Assembly: GCF_002305875.1 (NCBI RefSeq)
Contig: NZ_CP022098.1
Location: 7,378,001 to 7,442,000 of the forward strand
DNA from: Cystobacter fuscus
GTDB lineage: Bacteria; Myxococcota; Myxococcia; Myxococcales; Myxococcaceae
Direction of reading: 5' to 3'
DNA length: 64,000 bases
Notes under the pieces: model-generated
Told to the model about the DNA's origin: nothing
Seen by the model: the letters and a program-made list of their open reading frames with translations, nothing else
The model's database searches: none
Program-made: the position numbers and the translations under genes
Part shown: positions 56,401 through 64,000 of the stretch, piece after piece
Layout of the letters: each line of letters begins with the position of its first letter
Position numbering within the stretch: the first letter of the stretch is position 1

Positions 56401-58993
56401 GCCAGAGCTTGTCACCCTCCGTGATGCAGGACTGCCCCATCGTGACGAGCGTCGGCTTCGGGCCGACTTCCAGGAACACCCGCACGCCCGCCCGGTTCAG
56501 GGTCTCCATCCCCCGGGCGAACGACACGTGCTGGCGGAGGTGATCCACCCAGTACCGGGGATTCACGATCTCCGCTCCGGCCTCCTGTCCGCTCAGGTTC
56601 GAGATCAGCGGGATCGCCGGCTGCTGGAGACGCACCTTCTCCACGGCCCGGGAGAACTCGTCGAGGATGGGATCCATCAGGGACGAGTGGAACGCATGGG
56701 AGACCTGGAGCGGCGTGCCCCGCCGTCCCCTCCTGCTCAGCTCGCCGAGGCAGTCGCTCACCGCCCCCTGGCGGCCCGAGATCACCACGCTGCGCGGTCC
56801 ATTGAGCGCCGCGATGGAGAGCTGTCCCGCATACCGCGGCAACAACTCCTCCACCTCCGCCGGCTCCGCGGCCACGGAGGCCATCGCGCCCCCGGTGGGC
56901 AGGGACTGCATCAGCCGCGCGCGCGTGGCGATGAGCTCGAGCCCCTCCTCCAGGGTGAACACGCCGGCCACGCACGCCGCCACGAACTCCCCAACGGAGT
57001 GCCCCATCACGAAGTCCGGGACAATCCCCCACTGCATCCACAGCCGGGCCAGGGAGTACTCGAGCGCGAACAGCGCCGGCTGGGTGTAGCCCGTCTCGTT
57101 CAGCCGCGCACGCGCGCTGTCGCCGCGCTCCGGCGGATACAGCAGCGAGATGAGCGACTGTCCCATCAGCGGGCGCAGCACCTCGTCACAGCGAAGAAGG
57201 GTCTGGCGGAAGGAGGGCTCGGTCCGGAAGAGCTCCTCGCCCATCCCCAGCCCCTGCGCGCCCTGCCCCGTGAACAGGAAGGCCGTCCGCGGCGGCCCCT
57301 CGGCCCTTCCCCGCGGCACCGACGGAGGGCTCTGTCCCTCCAGGACCGCCTTGAGCTGGTCGCGCACCGCGTCCCGCGAGGCCCCGAGGACCGCGAGGCG
57401 ATGTCGGAAGTGGACTCGCCCGGTATTGGCGGTGAAGCAGATGTCCTCGAGCGACTCCGAGGCGAGCTCGGGCCCGCCGAGCGCCTGCTCGTAGCGCTGG
57501 ACGAGCGCTCCCAGCGCCTCCGGGTTCCTGGCCGACAACGCCAGGACGTGAAGTGGCCGCGGGAGCTCCTCCGGGACCCGGGGCGACTCCGGAGGTGCTT
57601 CCTCGATGAGGACGTGGGCGTTGACACCGCTGAGCCCAAAGCCGCTGATCCCCGCGACCCGGGGCCTCGCTCCCGTCTTCCACGGCGTCAGCCGCGTGGG
57701 AATGGAGAGCCGGAGCCGTGCCCAGTCGACGGTCGGATTGGGGTTGCGCAGGTGCAGGTGCGGCGGCAGCTCACCATTGCGCATCGACAGCACGACCTTG
57801 ATCATGCCCGCCGCGCCCGCGGCGGACTCGAGATGCCCGAGGTTCGTCTTCACCGAGCCGACGAGCAGCGGCTCCTCCGGACGGCGTCCCTGCCCCAGCG
57901 CCGCGTCGAGGGCGCGAAGCTCGATGGGGTCTCCCAGGGGAGTCCCCGTCCCGTGCGCCTCCACGTAGTGCACGTCGGACGGCGCCAGGCCCGCGGACTC
58001 CAGCGCCTTGCGCAGCAGCTTCTCCTGCGCGGGCCCGTTGGGCACCGTCAGGCCTCCGCTCAACCCATCGTGGTTCACGGCCGAGCCGCGGATGACGGCG
58101 AGGATGCGGTCCTTGTCCCGCTGCGCATCCGAGAGCCGCTTGAGCACCAGGACGCCGCACCCCTCGCCGCGGCCGTAGCCGTTGGCGGACGCGTCGAAGG
58201 TCTTCGAGCGCCCATCCGGCGCCAGCGCCCGCATCTTGGACAGGACGATGTTGCTGTCCGGGCGGATGATCACGTTCACGCCGCCGGCGAGCGCCAGCGA
58301 GCACTCCCCCTGGCGCAGGGCCTGGCACGCGAGGTGGGCCGACACGAGCGCCGAGGAGCACGCCGTCGCGACGACCATGGAGGGGCCTTGCAGGCCCAGG
58401 ACATAGGAGACGCGTCCCGCCGAGAAGCTCAGCTCGTTGCCGGTCCCCATGTACGGCAGATCCCGGGTCTGGACCGCGTTGAAGGGAACGCGCCCGTAGT
58501 CACTGCTCAGAAAGCCCACGTACACGCCGGTGTCGCTTCCGGCGAGCGAGCTGGGGGCAATCCCGGCGTCCTCCAGGGCCTCCCAGGCGACCTCGAGCAT
58601 CAAGCGCTGCTGGGGATCGACGTAGTTCGCCTCGCGCGGCGAGAGCCCGAAGAACTCGGAGTCGAAGGCGGCGATGGGCTGCGAGAGGAAACCGCCCTCG
58701 CGCACGCTCATCTTCCAGTCGGCGTCGGGATCCCGCGCGTAGTACGCATCCGCGTCCCAGCGGTCCGCGGGGACCTTGCCCACCGCATCGACCCCGGCGC
58801 GCAGCAGCTGCCAGTACGACCGCGGATCGTCGGCACCGCCGGGGAACCGGCAGCCCATGCCGATGATGGCGATCGGCTCCGAGCGCGCTCGCTCCAGTCC
58901 GTCGACACGCGCGCGGAGCGTCTTGATCGCCAGGGCCGCCCGCTGCAAGGGCGTCATTTCGTCCAGCGAGGGGGGAGTCTGACCGTTGGACAT
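53411..58993 (-). CDS. Type I polyketide synthase module KS-AT-DH-KR-ACP
   Basis: The 1860-residue protein is one extension module. After a docking helix (LQRAALAIKTLRARVDGLER) come KS (about 38-465; active Cys in VVATACSSALV, His in EAHGTGTPLGDP and VGSVKTNLGHLESAAG), AT (about 570-860; GHSVGEF, and HAFH at about 770, which indicates malonyl-CoA), DH (about 940-1210; DHGVYGQVVMPG and LLDAC), KR (about 1470-1650; VTGGLSGLG, IDD motif of B-type reduction, Tyr in ASYVAAN) and ACP (about 1730-1805; GMDSL). There is no ER or thioesterase. The C-terminal tail (DALLADVDGLDDDEVQNMLR) looks like a docking end. The product of this module should be an alpha,beta-unsaturated unit. The KS loop has Ala before TACSS where most have Asp. 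Confidence 0.95.
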   Translation of the reverse strand: MSNGQTPPSLDEMTPLQRAALAIKTLRARVDGLERARSEPIAIIGMGCRFPGGADDPRSYWQLLRAGVDAVGKVPADRWDADAYYARDPDADWKMSVREGGFLSQPIAAFDSEFFGLSPREANYVDPQQRLMLEVAWEALEDAGIAPSSLAGSDTGVYVGFLSSDYGRVPFNAVQTRDLPYMGTGNELSFSAGRVSYVLGLQGPSMVVATACSSALVSAHLACQALRQGECSLALAGGVNVIIRPDSNIVLSKMRALAPDGRSKTFDASANGYGRGEGCGVLVLKRLSDAQRDKDRILAVIRGSAVNHDGLSGGLTVPNGPAQEKLLRKALESAGLAPSDVHYVEAHGTGTPLGDPIELRALDAALGQGRRPEEPLLVGSVKTNLGHLESAAGAAGMIKVVLSMRNGELPPHLHLRNPNPTVDWARLRLSIPTRLTPWKTGARPRVAGISGFGLSGVNAHVLIEEAPPESPRVPEELPRPLHVLALSARNPEALGALVQRYEQALGGPELASESLEDICFTANTGRVHFRHRLAVLGASRDAVRDQLKAVLEGQSPPSVPRGRAEGPPRTAFLFTGQGAQGLGMGEELFRTEPSFRQTLLRCDEVLRPLMGQSLISLLYPPERGDSARARLNETGYTQPALFALEYSLARLWMQWGIVPDFVMGHSVGEFVAACVAGVFTLEEGLELIATRARLMQSLPTGGAMASVAAEPAEVEELLPRYAGQLSIAALNGPRSVVISGRQGAVSDCLGELSRRGRRGTPLQVSHAFHSSLMDPILDEFSRAVEKVRLQQPAIPLISNLSGQEAGAEIVNPRYWVDHLRQHVSFARGMETLNRAGVRVFLEVGPKPTLVTMGQSCITEGDKLWLASLRPERSDWQQMLESLGALYVAGAPVKWQGLEAGRDRRKVVLPSYPFQRREHWMELTGATWDRQEVKAQGSTRSERVHPLLGRRQESPSQVRQFESSLGASKPAFLRDHGVYGQVVMPGAAYVEMGLAAGAALFGASGATVDEFAFSQALFLPDEGERRVHLLYTPEGDRAGRFEIFSQEEARGGEVEPAWILHAHGKLSAAAVSASDERVDLQRLRTVIAHEVPVDGYYEKLGRAGLAYGPSFRAIQGLWRGEGEVLGRLGLSGAALVDVERYALQPALLDACFQMVGAVLEGEGDAAYLPVGVGKVRVHVTGTREVWAHARIKRSEDPKGPGYTCDISLMTSEGELVATVERLQLRRVTREGLFGAKSKRLQSWLYELEWQARPLGASGPVAGAVPQCLILADEAGVGGRLAESLQARGWHVVTAKAGERGQGVDRERAEALLALRADPARGPVHVVDLWSLDGAGTGPGVPEESFLHSTRVLELAQGLVRAPKGAETSLWLVTRGAQATVEGERISSLGGAALWGLGKAIMREHPELHCRRVDLAPGSSAQEFEQLAEQLRDELLGGSAEDEVALRGKTRLVPRLVRGRKLQLSSGEAGPSLRPDASYLVTGGLSGLGLAAAERLAERGARHLVLLGRREPGTEARARLAVLAERGVNVQSLSCDVSVASELERALAGLSGRLPPIRGVVHSAGVIDDGLLMQLTPERFARVFASKVFGGWNLHRALQGVELDFFVLFSSAASLIGSAGQASYVAANAFLDGLAHHRRAAGLPGLSLNWGAWAEVGAAADEQIQRRMEQLGFGVIPVGDGLQVFEQSLGLGGQLGILPVDWAVIGKRGSSPLFEGFIQKASPAVGEGIRQKLEPLPANKRRATLRAHVGELVNGVLGRPSSEALDPGQGFFDLGMDSLMSVELRNLLQRSLGASLPATVAFDNPTVNGLVDYLMDEVLGMKEEKAAPVREAPVEDRELDALLADVDGLDDDEVQNMLRRGR

Positions 58994-59263
58994 CTTTTCT
59001 CCACTGGTAGGGTGAAACCACGGCCCACGCGGGCCCCTGGCTCACCGTGGGCACGGTGCCGGGACGAGACCCGTCCACGGTGCCGAGCTGTGCGGCCGTC
59101 TTGTCGATACACCATGCCCGGGCCATCGAGGCCACGGCGGGCTCAGTGCGCCCTGGCACCCGTCAGGTTGGCGCGCCTGGCCCGCGGCATGTCCTCGCGG
59201 CTCGGGGCCCTCACCACACCAGGGCGAGGGAACTCCGTTGGCTCGCGGCACGAGTGACGCGAA

Positions 59264-59779
59264 TCAAGTCGTGGAAGTGATGATGATTTTCTCCGGAGGC
59301 TTGGCGGCTTCGCCAGGAGTGCCTTCGCTCGCTGGCGGCGCCGGCGGAGCTGCCGCCGTGCTCGGCTTGGGAGGCTCCGGCACGACGGCGGGCGGCGTGG
59401 CGCCCGTGCTCTTCGCGTAGAGCACCTCCTTGGCCTTGTCCATGATCTCCCCAAAGGACATCACGCGCATGTAGGAGCGGGGCTTGTGCGCCCCCATGTG
59501 AGCCCCCATGCGCGCCGCGGGAGCAGGACCGGAGGCGGAAGCGGGGGGACTCCGCCGCGACTCGTCCTGGATCGCCGCGTCGATGTGCTCCAGCTCATTG
59601 ATCTGGGCATCGAGCAGATGCGAGACGCCCTTGAGGAAGTCCTTCTTCGCGCGGAAGAGATGCTGGACGAACCCTCTGCCGCCTGGGACGACGACCTCGG
59701 CGAAATCAGCGAGCTGTGCCCCATCCTCGGGAGCAGCCCGAAACATCCCTCTCGAATAACCCTTGTTCTGCGAGGACAT
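59264..59779 (-). CDS. Small unknown protein of the biosynthetic operon
   Basis: The ATG at 59779 overlaps the stop of the ATPase gene as TGATG, with GAGAGG upstream; the product has 171 residues. Residues 1-65 are amphipathic helix with FVQHLFRAKKDFLKGVSHLL, residues 80-125 contain AARMGAHMGAHKPRSYMRVM, and the last 45 are a Pro/Ala/Thr-rich, probably disordered tail ending IIITSTT. No domain was recognised. Tight coupling suggests it acts with the ArsA-like ATPase, for example as an adaptor. PKS follows after 270 bases. Confidence 0.6.
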   Translation of the reverse strand: MSSQNKGYSRGMFRAAPEDGAQLADFAEVVVPGGRGFVQHLFRAKKDFLKGVSHLLDAQINELEHIDAAIQDESRRSPPASASGPAPAARMGAHMGAHKPRSYMRVMSFGEIMDKAKEVLYAKSTGATPPAVVPEPPKPSTAAAPPAPPASEGTPGEAAKPPEKIIITSTT

Positions 59780-60921
59780 CAACCACCTCTCTCTTTCCGG
59801 AAATTCACGATGAGTCTATCACCTTCCATACGAGCCCCTACCGTGGGCAGGAGCGCCATCATTCTGGGAAGCAGGATGTTGCGCCGGACGGCCCCCACCC
59901 GGACGACGAGCTCTTCCTCGCGCCGGGAGATGTCGATGTCGTCCTTGGTCGTGAAGGGGAGCTTGAGCTCCAGCCGGTACGCATCCACCGCTTCCTTGCT
60001 GAACCCGAGGGGGGCCTGCGAGACCATGGGCTGCACCGGATCCTCCCCCGCGTAGAGCTGCTCCATGAATGCCTCGAGCGGGACCTCGCCCACCACCTCG
60101 CTGGAGTGGAGTGTGGCCTTCACCACCTGAAGCGGAGCGAAGACACTCTGGAGCTTCTCGACGTGAGGCTGCTGCGTGCTCTCCCCTCCTGGCGCGAGGC
60201 GATTGATGAAGACGCAGTCGGTGGTAATGCCATGGAGGCTGAAGTAGGTATACGCCCGCTGGGTCTCCTGAACTGATACCTTCCCGGCGGTGGCCACCAG
60301 CCGCAGGGTCGTCACGGCCGGGTCGCGCAGCAGCTCGTCCACTGCCGCCAGCCTGTCTTGCGCCTCCTGGAGCGCCCCTGGCTCACGGCAACTCCTGGCT
60401 GTCAGTAGCCCACTTCGAGCCTTGCGCGCCGGAGATGACTGCCTCCGGGCATACCAACCCAGGGCCGACGCACTGCTGACCAGGCGCAGCGCCTCCGTCG
60501 TGGACGGACAGTCCACGATGAGCAGCTCGTACCGCTGCTCCCGGAGGAGCTCGCTCAGCCGCAGGAGGGTGACGAGCTCTTCCAGGCCGGGAGTGATCGC
60601 CACTTCCTCCGCGCTCACGTTCTCCAGCCCCTCGCCCAGGAGCGCGGCCAGGGAGCCGCGGCCGTGACTCCAGCCGCGCCGCAGCTCTTCCTGGACATCG
60701 AGCTCCTGGATGTCCAGGTGCTCGTTGATGCGGACCGGCTGTCCCCTGGTGGCTGGGAACAGCGGCTCCTCGAGGCCAAACGTGCGGCCCAGGCTCTGGG
60801 AGAGGCCAAACGAGACAATCCCCGTGCGAACGCCCCGGCGCGAAGCCGCCAGGCCGGTCGCGGCCGCCACGACCGTCTTCCCGGCGCCACCACCTCCCGT
60901 GACAAGAATGAGCCTGGCCAC
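59779..60921 (-). CDS. ArsA/Get3-like ATPase with HSP20-like C-terminus
   Basis: The 380-residue protein has the P-loop of the ArsA family, but the signature Lys is missing: GGGGAGKT instead of GKGGVGKT. The following VDCPSTTEALRLVSSASALG corresponds to the ArsA Asp-Pro-Thr loop. The last 70 residues (DIDISRREEELVVRVGAVRR NILLPRMMALLPTVGARMEG) are an ArsA HSP20-like domain. ArsA homologues move arsenite or membrane-protein tails; those in secondary-metabolite clusters are of unknown role. Loss of the Lys that crosses the dimer interface may change the mechanism. It is coupled to the small downstream gene by TGATG and is 48 bases after the patatin gene. Confidence 0.8.
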   Translation of the reverse strand: MARLILVTGGGGAGKTVVAAATGLAASRRGVRTGIVSFGLSQSLGRTFGLEEPLFPATRGQPVRINEHLDIQELDVQEELRRGWSHGRGSLAALLGEGLENVSAEEVAITPGLEELVTLLRLSELLREQRYELLIVDCPSTTEALRLVSSASALGWYARRQSSPARKARSGLLTARSCREPGALQEAQDRLAAVDELLRDPAVTTLRLVATAGKVSVQETQRAYTYFSLHGITTDCVFINRLAPGGESTQQPHVEKLQSVFAPLQVVKATLHSSEVVGEVPLEAFMEQLYAGEDPVQPMVSQAPLGFSKEAVDAYRLELKLPFTTKDDIDISRREEELVVRVGAVRRNILLPRMMALLPTVGARMEGDRLIVNFRKERGG

Positions 60922-60969
60922 TTCAGTCCACCTTTCCTGGTTCGATCCGTGCGGAGTTTCCCACGTGCG

Positions 60970-62064
60970 CTAGGCCCCTTGGGGCGACGGGTTGGCAGGG
61001 GCCTCACCCAGCCAGCCCGACTTCGACACCCACTTCCGCGCTCGCTCGAGATGATCCATGGTGGACTGCGAGGCCAGCAGCGTCTGGAGGACCGCCTCCA
61101 CCTGCTTGAGATCGGTCGCGGAGAGGCGCTTTTCGACAACGGGGTTCAGCCGGAGGTATTCCTTCCGGAGGATCATGCGGCACTGGTAGTGCACGGCCTC
61201 CGCGCCCGCCTCGAGCAACATCTTGATCAGGATCATGGGGTTGTGGGCGTCCAGGAGCCACTTGGCGAAGCCCCAGTTGGCGACGCCGTGATGGAACTCC
61301 GGTGCCAGATACGTGGACATCTGCCCGTTGCCCACCGAGAACAGCAGGATGTCCGTCATATCCGGCTGCTCGGTCTCCAGCGTCTCCACCGCATCGTTCT
61401 TGCTCTTGCGGCTCAGGATGCTGATGCCCTGGGCCAGCCCCACGAGCGACGGATTGTTGGCGAACAAGCCTCCGTCCACGTAGCCGCTCCCCCTCTGCTT
61501 GATCCCCTGGTAGATGGGATAGGAGAGCGGCGGCGAGCCGCTCCGCATCAAGACATCCACCACCAGCTCGTCCAGATCGGCGTCACTTTCAGGGCTGGTG
61601 TTGTGGAAGATCTTGGCCTTCCAGGTCCGCATCCCCTTCCGCTTTCCATCGAGCTGGTAGGACGCGATCGCCACCTTGTGCTTGAGATCCCCGAGCCTCA
61701 GCGTCGAGCCGAAGTAGTCGCAGAAGAAGTCGCGCATGTAGCTCGAGTCGAGGAGCGAGCTGACACCCGCCAACGCCTTCAGGAAGCGCCCGGGGGACAC
61801 TCCCTTCTTGTTCATGGAGACGACCTGGCCCCAGAAGTCGATGATCTTGGCGAGGGCGGCATCCGGATCCGCCTCGGCGGCCAGGAACGCCGCGTTGAAG
61901 GCACCCGCCGATGAGCCCGCGAACAGATCCACGGAATTCAGCAGCGGCTGCTTGTTTCCCCTGGAATCGAGCATCTGCCGGAGCGCCCTCAGCAGGCCCG
62001 CGGTCACATAACCCTCTCCGCCAGATATGGACGAACCATCCATCGACAGAATTCGATACGGCAT
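60970..62064 (-). CDS. Patatin-like lipase/acyl hydrolase
   Basis: The ATG at 62064 overlaps the stop of the NRPS gene (TGATG); a GTG just before it (62067) is possible. The 364-residue protein has the patatin oxyanion loop (SMDGSSISGGEGYVTAG), the nucleophile GSSAG near residue 50 and the catalytic Asp in DGGLFANNPS near 196. No signal peptide is visible, so it should be cytoplasmic. It could release or transfer an acyl group on an assembly-line intermediate, or act on lipid. Context makes a role in the cluster likely, but the target is unknown. Confidence 0.85.
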   Translation of the reverse strand: MPYRILSMDGSSISGGEGYVTAGLLRALRQMLDSRGNKQPLLNSVDLFAGSSAGAFNAAFLAAEADPDAALAKIIDFWGQVVSMNKKGVSPGRFLKALAGVSSLLDSSYMRDFFCDYFGSTLRLGDLKHKVAIASYQLDGKRKGMRTWKAKIFHNTSPESDADLDELVVDVLMRSGSPPLSYPIYQGIKQRGSGYVDGGLFANNPSLVGLAQGISILSRKSKNDAVETLETEQPDMTDILLFSVGNGQMSTYLAPEFHHGVANWGFAKWLLDAHNPMILIKMLLEAGAEAVHYQCRMILRKEYLRLNPVVEKRLSATDLKQVEAVLQTLLASQSTMDHLERARKWVSKSGWLGEAPANPSPQGA

Positions 62065-64000
62065 CACACCACCTCCCTTGAGTGCTGCTCGTTCAGACCC
62101 TTCGCCGACATCCCTGCCCGAGGGGCTTCATGACTCGAGGCCGCGGCCAGAACCTTATCCAGACATTCCTGCAACCGGAGTGCAAGCTTAATGACATTTC
62201 TCTCATCCATGATGAGCGTCATGTGGTTGCCGGGTACCGCAATCACTTCCACACCCGCCCGGGCGAACCTGCGCACGCTCTCGACGAGCGTGTCCACCCC
62301 AATCGCCGGAGGGCCCGCGCGGAAGAGCGTGGCGGGACCTGCGTACGAGGAGAACGTGTAGAGACGCTCGGCCTGCATGGTCACGAGGAAGTTCCGGGCG
62401 GTCCGCGCCGCGTCCCGCAGGAACCGCCAGAGGTAGGTGCGCTGGCCGTCGGTGTCCCTGCGGAACAGCTCCCCGAAAGACTCGGGCAGGCTGATGCCCA
62501 TCCACCCCCCCACGAGCCTCACGTTCTCATAGTCACGCGGCAGCGGGGCCTCCGTCAGCACCCTCACCATCTGTGAGCTGGCGAATAGCCCCTCCCCGTT
62601 CTCCCCATTGTCCCGAGCGGCCTGCCGGTCGAGCGCCGCGCCATCGATCAGCCCCAGCAGCGCGACCTGCTCTCCCATCGCCTCGAGCTGCCGCGCCATC
62701 TCACACACGATGATGCCGCCGAACGACCACCCCGCGAGCCGGTACGGTCCGTGCGGCTGGAGCTGCCGCATGGCGTCCACGTAGAGCGCGGCCGTCTCCT
62801 CGATCGTCTCCGGGGGCCGCAGGTCGTCCATGACGCCCGGCATCTGGAAGCCGAAGACGGGCTGCTCCGGACTCAAGTAGCGCGCCAGGGAGACGTAGAC
62901 GGCCGGGCTGCCGGCGGAGGGCGGAGCGAAGAACAGCGGTGGCTTGTTTCCCAGGGGCTTCAACGCCACCACGCAGTCGGGTAGCCGCAGGGCCAGCGCG
63001 GACTGGGCTCCCGAGTGCGCGTCCACCCAGCGGGCCAGCTCCTCGACCGTGGGACGCTCGAAGACCTCGTTGAGAGGAACCTCGACGCCCAGACGGGACC
63101 GGATGCGCGCGATGAGGGTGACGGCGAGCAGCGAGTGTCCTCCCAGCTCGAAGAAGCTCGCGTTGGGCGCCACGGTGCCGAGCCCCAGCAGCTCGCCGAA
63201 GAGGGCCTGGAGCTGACGCTCCGTCTCGCTGCTGCCCACCCGCCGCACCAGGGCACTGGCCTCATGCTCTCGTTCGGGCGGCGGTGGCAGGGCCTTGCGG
63301 TCGATCTTCCCGCTGGGCGTGAGCGGCAGTGCCTCGAGGATCACGAAGACCGCCGGGATCATGTACTCGGGGATCACCCCGTGGAGGGACTTCCGAAGCT
63401 CCTCCTTCAGCGCCCCCTCCGCCTGGGCGCCCCACGTGCGCGGCTCGACGTAGGCCACCAGGCGCGGCTCACGGCCCGGCGCGCGCTGCAACACCACGGC
63501 GGCCTGGACCACCTGGGGGTGCCGCCCGAGCGCCGACTCGATCTCCCCCGGTTCCACCCGATGGCCGCGGATCTTGAGCTGATCGTCCAACCGACCCAGG
63601 TACTCGATCCGGCCGTCCGGGAGATGACGGGCGAGATCCCCCGTGCGGTAGAGCCGGGCGCTCCCGGTGCCGGGGGTCTCCAGCTCGAAGGGGTTGGGGA
63701 TGAACCGCTCGGCCGTCAGCTCCGGACGGCCCAGATAGCCCCGGGCCAGTCCGACCCCACCGATGTGGAGCTCGCCGGGCACACCGATGGGCACCGGCTG
63801 TCGATTCCGGTCCAGGATGTAGAGCTGCGTGTTGGCGATCGGCCGGCCGATGGGAATCCGCTCCGGGAGCGGCCCGTCACCCGGGAGCAGCTCCTCGATG
63901 CAACAAGCCACGGCGGCCTCGGTCGGACCGTATTCGTTGATGATGCGGGTGGCGATGCGCTGCCGCCGCCAGGTGGCCAGGTCCACTCCGTGAAGGCCCT
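62064..64000 (-). CDS. NRPS terminal module, A-PCP-TE, 5' part beyond window
   Basis: The reading frame is open to the window end; the visible C-terminal 645 residues begin inside an adenylation domain. Core motifs run in order: A5 NEYGPTE, A6 GELHIGGVGLARGYLG, A7 YRTGDL, A8 GRLDDQLKIRGHRVEPGEIE and A10 LTPSGKIDRKAL. The carrier domain has FFELGGHSLLAVTL and the type I thioesterase has GWSFGG and a late His in GNHMTLI. The specificity residues lie mostly upstream of the visible part, so the substrate cannot be read. The module ends a peptide assembly line and releases the chain. Three operon genes, patatin, ArsA-like and the small unknown gene, follow. Confidence 0.93.
   Translation of the reverse strand, partial: GLHGVDLATWRRQRIATRIINEYGPTEAAVACCIEELLPGDGPLPERIPIGRPIANTQLYILDRNRQPVPIGVPGELHIGGVGLARGYLGRPELTAERFIPNPFELETPGTGSARLYRTGDLARHLPDGRIEYLGRLDDQLKIRGHRVEPGEIESALGRHPQVVQAAVVLQRAPGREPRLVAYVEPRTWGAQAEGALKEELRKSLHGVIPEYMIPAVFVILEALPLTPSGKIDRKALPPPPEREHEASALVRRVGSSETERQLQALFGELLGLGTVAPNASFFELGGHSLLAVTLIARIRSRLGVEVPLNEVFERPTVEELARWVDAHSGAQSALALRLPDCVVALKPLGNKPPLFFAPPSAGSPAVYVSLARYLSPEQPVFGFQMPGVMDDLRPPETIEETAALYVDAMRQLQPHGPYRLAGWSFGGIIVCEMARQLEAMGEQVALLGLIDGAALDRQAARDNGENGEGLFASSQMVRVLTEAPLPRDYENVRLVGGWMGISLPESFGELFRRDTDGQRTYLWRFLRDAARTARNFLVTMQAERLYTFSSYAGPATLFRAGPPAIGVDTLVESVRRFARAGVEVIAVPGNHMTLIMDERNVIKLALRLQECLDKVLAAASSHEAPRAGMSAKGLNEQHSREVV

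Noticed and set aside
56162-59257. A plus-strand open frame of 1031 codons opposite the PKS
   Set aside because: PKS domains on the minus strand account for the DNA; the plus frame is low-complexity.

Overview
The window is chromosomal DNA of very high GC content from a myxobacterium, most likely of the Cystobacter/Archangium/Myxococcus group. Evidence for this is the DUF2378 protein, the Sit-type lipoprotein toxins, Ser/Thr kinases with TPR or zinc-ribbon/STAS parts, sigma-54 activators with FHA or GAF domains, ADYC-type and Cys-rich lipoproteins, and a modular NRPS/PKS locus. No rRNA, tRNA or CRISPR array was seen. Many short open frames opposite real genes are products of the GC bias and are left out.

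Layout. 1-6.4 kb is an accessory region, mostly minus strand: a divergent GHMP-kinase-like gene cut by the window edge, a decayed stretch, a Sit-type toxin lipoprotein with its probable immunity gene, an IS1380-family element whose transposase has lost its C-terminus, and a non-coding stretch rich in hairpins. 6.4-10.4 kb is a minus-strand row: SpoIIAA-like protein, DACNV sensor-like protein, c-type cytochrome lipoprotein and Xaa-Pro aminopeptidase. 10.8-16.3 kb holds a large secreted beta-propeller lipoprotein, a broken gyrB-like gene next to a DACNV fragment, a collagen-like secreted protein and a wrecked alkA/ogt repair gene. 16.3-30 kb is core-like: Ser/Thr kinase, E1 alpha/beta of a 2-oxo acid dehydrogenase, acetyltransferase, PilZ protein, Cys-rich lipoprotein, PEP carboxylase, DEAD/DEAH helicase and DUF2378 protein.

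30-34 kb is a second accessory island. It has an AT-richer AbiTii-like gene, then a toxin lipoprotein with a C-terminal HNH-like domain, an overlapping immunity gene and a second immunity copy broken by one extra A. 34-39.7 kb encodes secreted or membrane proteins: a metallopeptidase, a sialidase-like propeller, and a three-gene row of M64 peptidase, a free-standing copy of that peptidase's C-terminal domain, and a lipoprotein. 40-46 kb is a signalling group: a kinase with a long helical-repeat tail, an ADYC lipoprotein and an FHA sigma-54 activator, with TGGCAC-type inverted repeats and one sigma-54 promoter between them. 46-51.3 kb holds glutaredoxin and an AcoR-like regulator divergent from an aldehyde dehydrogenase/alcohol dehydrogenase pair, with a convincing sigma-54 promoter.

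52.3-64 kb is the end of a hybrid natural-product cluster. A thioesterase fused to a carrier protein faces a minus-strand operon: an NRPS terminal module (A-PCP-TE, running off the window), a patatin-like lipase, an ArsA-like ATPase with a changed Walker A motif, a small unknown protein, and a PKS module (KS-AT-DH-KR-ACP) without a thioesterase. Two junctions in the operon overlap as TGATG, so translation is probably coupled. The operon's product is unknown.
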